DNA of 26,430 bases from Paramacrobiotus richtersi (taxonomy: Eukaryota > Tardigrada > Eutardigrada > Parachela > Macrobiotidae). Shown here piece after piece: positions 25,511 to 26,430 of the stretch (its first letter is position 1; each line of letters starts with the position of its first letter). A program made the position numbers and the translations under genes. The notes under the pieces are model-generated. The model worked only from the letters and a program-made list of their open reading frames with translations, was not told the DNA's origin and did not search any database. The DNA lies in the NCBI GenBank assembly GCA_034698045.1, contig JAQGAU010000546.1:1-26430 (forward strand), written 5' to 3'.

Positions 25511-26210
25511 ACTGAATACAATGCATGCAATCACTGGGCTTCATATAAGGAATTTTTACTTTAACCGCTGAAATCTAAATGACCGGCCAGAATCAGTTGA
25601 TTATGTTTTTAATTCGCTGTGAGACGTTCGTATTGGTGTTTCCGGCATTTGTATTACGTTAAGTACACTAAAAAGATGCAGGTCAACTGTCGAGTTCACT
25701 GTAAGTTTCTGTTACGGAGTAGTTGGAGCCGTTACGGTTGTTTTGCATATTACAAACATGTGTTCAAATTAATCATGGGTAAGAGGCCACATATAACAAA
25801 AGGTTCGGCATATTTGCCATGGAAATAAAAGTGTCCCAAAACTGAATTCAAGGGAAGCGCTTCCTCTGCGGAACTGGACACCTTTGAATCTCTTACTGTA
25901 CTTCATTACATTAATAGTCAGCAACCTGTTGGCTGTACAGTGTTGAACACGCTATTTGCAGATCTTACATCTGATTCCAACTTTTTGCTGTGAAAGCATT
26001 AAACCAAACTATAACTGGTGATTAGGAGGGGCAGCGCGAATTTGGTGTGGTGATTGTGGTACATTACGGCATAAAGATTAATTGGGACCGTCTGTGAAGT
26101 TGACAGTGTAACCCGCCCTTCGGGCGCGGCTTCATATTCGCGGAGCTGGGCCTTTTTCATGCTTGTCAAAATCGGAATCAGCAACAATCATGCTACCAGT
26201 ATAAGCCAAT
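25511..26210 (+). repeat. Duplicated 3' flank of Kazal copy 2
   Basis: Ordered blocks here match 20853-21790: AAATCTAAATGACC, GGTCAACTG, the TGTACAGTGTT...GCAGATCTTACATC...TTTTTGCTGTGAAA region, and ATTCGCGGAGC...CTTTTTCATG near 26130-26160, then CAATCATGCT. With the exon remnants upstream, the duplicated unit is about 1.05 kb here against 1.57 kb in the source, so several hundred bp have been lost. Confidence 0.65.
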
Positions 26211-26430
26211 AAACAGATCGCCGTAGACCGCAATGCTAAACTTGCACATAAACAGATCGACAATTTTCATGAAATGCCCATAGAACCGATTCACTTCGTT
26301 TCTTTTCCACTAATTGCCCAAAGCTATGACGGTAGTTCACAAAAATTTCCAATTTTTTCTGTCCAGAACGAAGGTTTAAAAACAGTTCTGGACAAAACGC
26401 TGACGTAGGCCGTAAATGGGTTGTGGCTGC
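26211..26430. other. Window end, nothing identified
   Basis: About 220 bp with no open frame, repeat or signal that I can support. Confidence 0.4.

Overview
The window looks like nuclear DNA of a small-genome animal. It has intron-rich genes with short introns (mostly about 60-220 bp, GT...AG, many GTAAGT donors), an animal-type AMP deaminase, secreted multi-Kazal inhibitors and a BTB-Kelch protein. There is no operon logic, no ribosome-binding sites and no prokaryotic mobile element. A tardigrade or other compact-genome ecdysozoan is my best guess; nothing here proves the phylum.

Layout: (1) 454-5545, + strand: a 13-exon AMP deaminase of about 1015 residues, with phases that agree at every junction. 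(2) 5546-8019: no convincing gene; short ORFs, a hairpin and GTAC-rich low-complexity DNA. (3) 8020-13210: a large diverged inverted duplication. Each arm (about 1.85 kb) carries one copy of an intronless gene for a 143-147 residue secreted peptide precursor. The two copies point away from each other and flank a 1.5 kb spacer with foldbacks and fragments of other local repeats. In-frame indels and mostly synonymous changes near the C-terminus show both copies are, or long were, under protein-level selection. (4) 13211-15630: weak minus-strand exon candidates only. (5) 15631-17294 and 18955-20852, + strand: two tandem paralogues for secreted five-domain Kazal-type inhibitors. Both have seven exons, all introns in phase 1, and each intron cuts a Kazal domain between its fifth and sixth cysteine. 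(6) 21903-24432, + strand: a BTB-BACK-Kelch gene. (7) 25159-26210: a decayed third Kazal copy with about 0.7 kb of 3' flank, which lies beyond the BTB-Kelch gene.

The genes do not form one pathway. AMP deaminase and BTB-Kelch are housekeeping or regulatory intracellular proteins; the Kazal pair and the peptide pair are locally duplicated secreted products. The most novel item is the divergent pair of unrecognised peptide precursors ending in a conserved RKPRIG-stop, which would be an amidation signal if processed. Their common architecture is a hydrophobic leader, a propeptide, a Lys-Lys site, a C-x5-C pair and a basic C-terminus.
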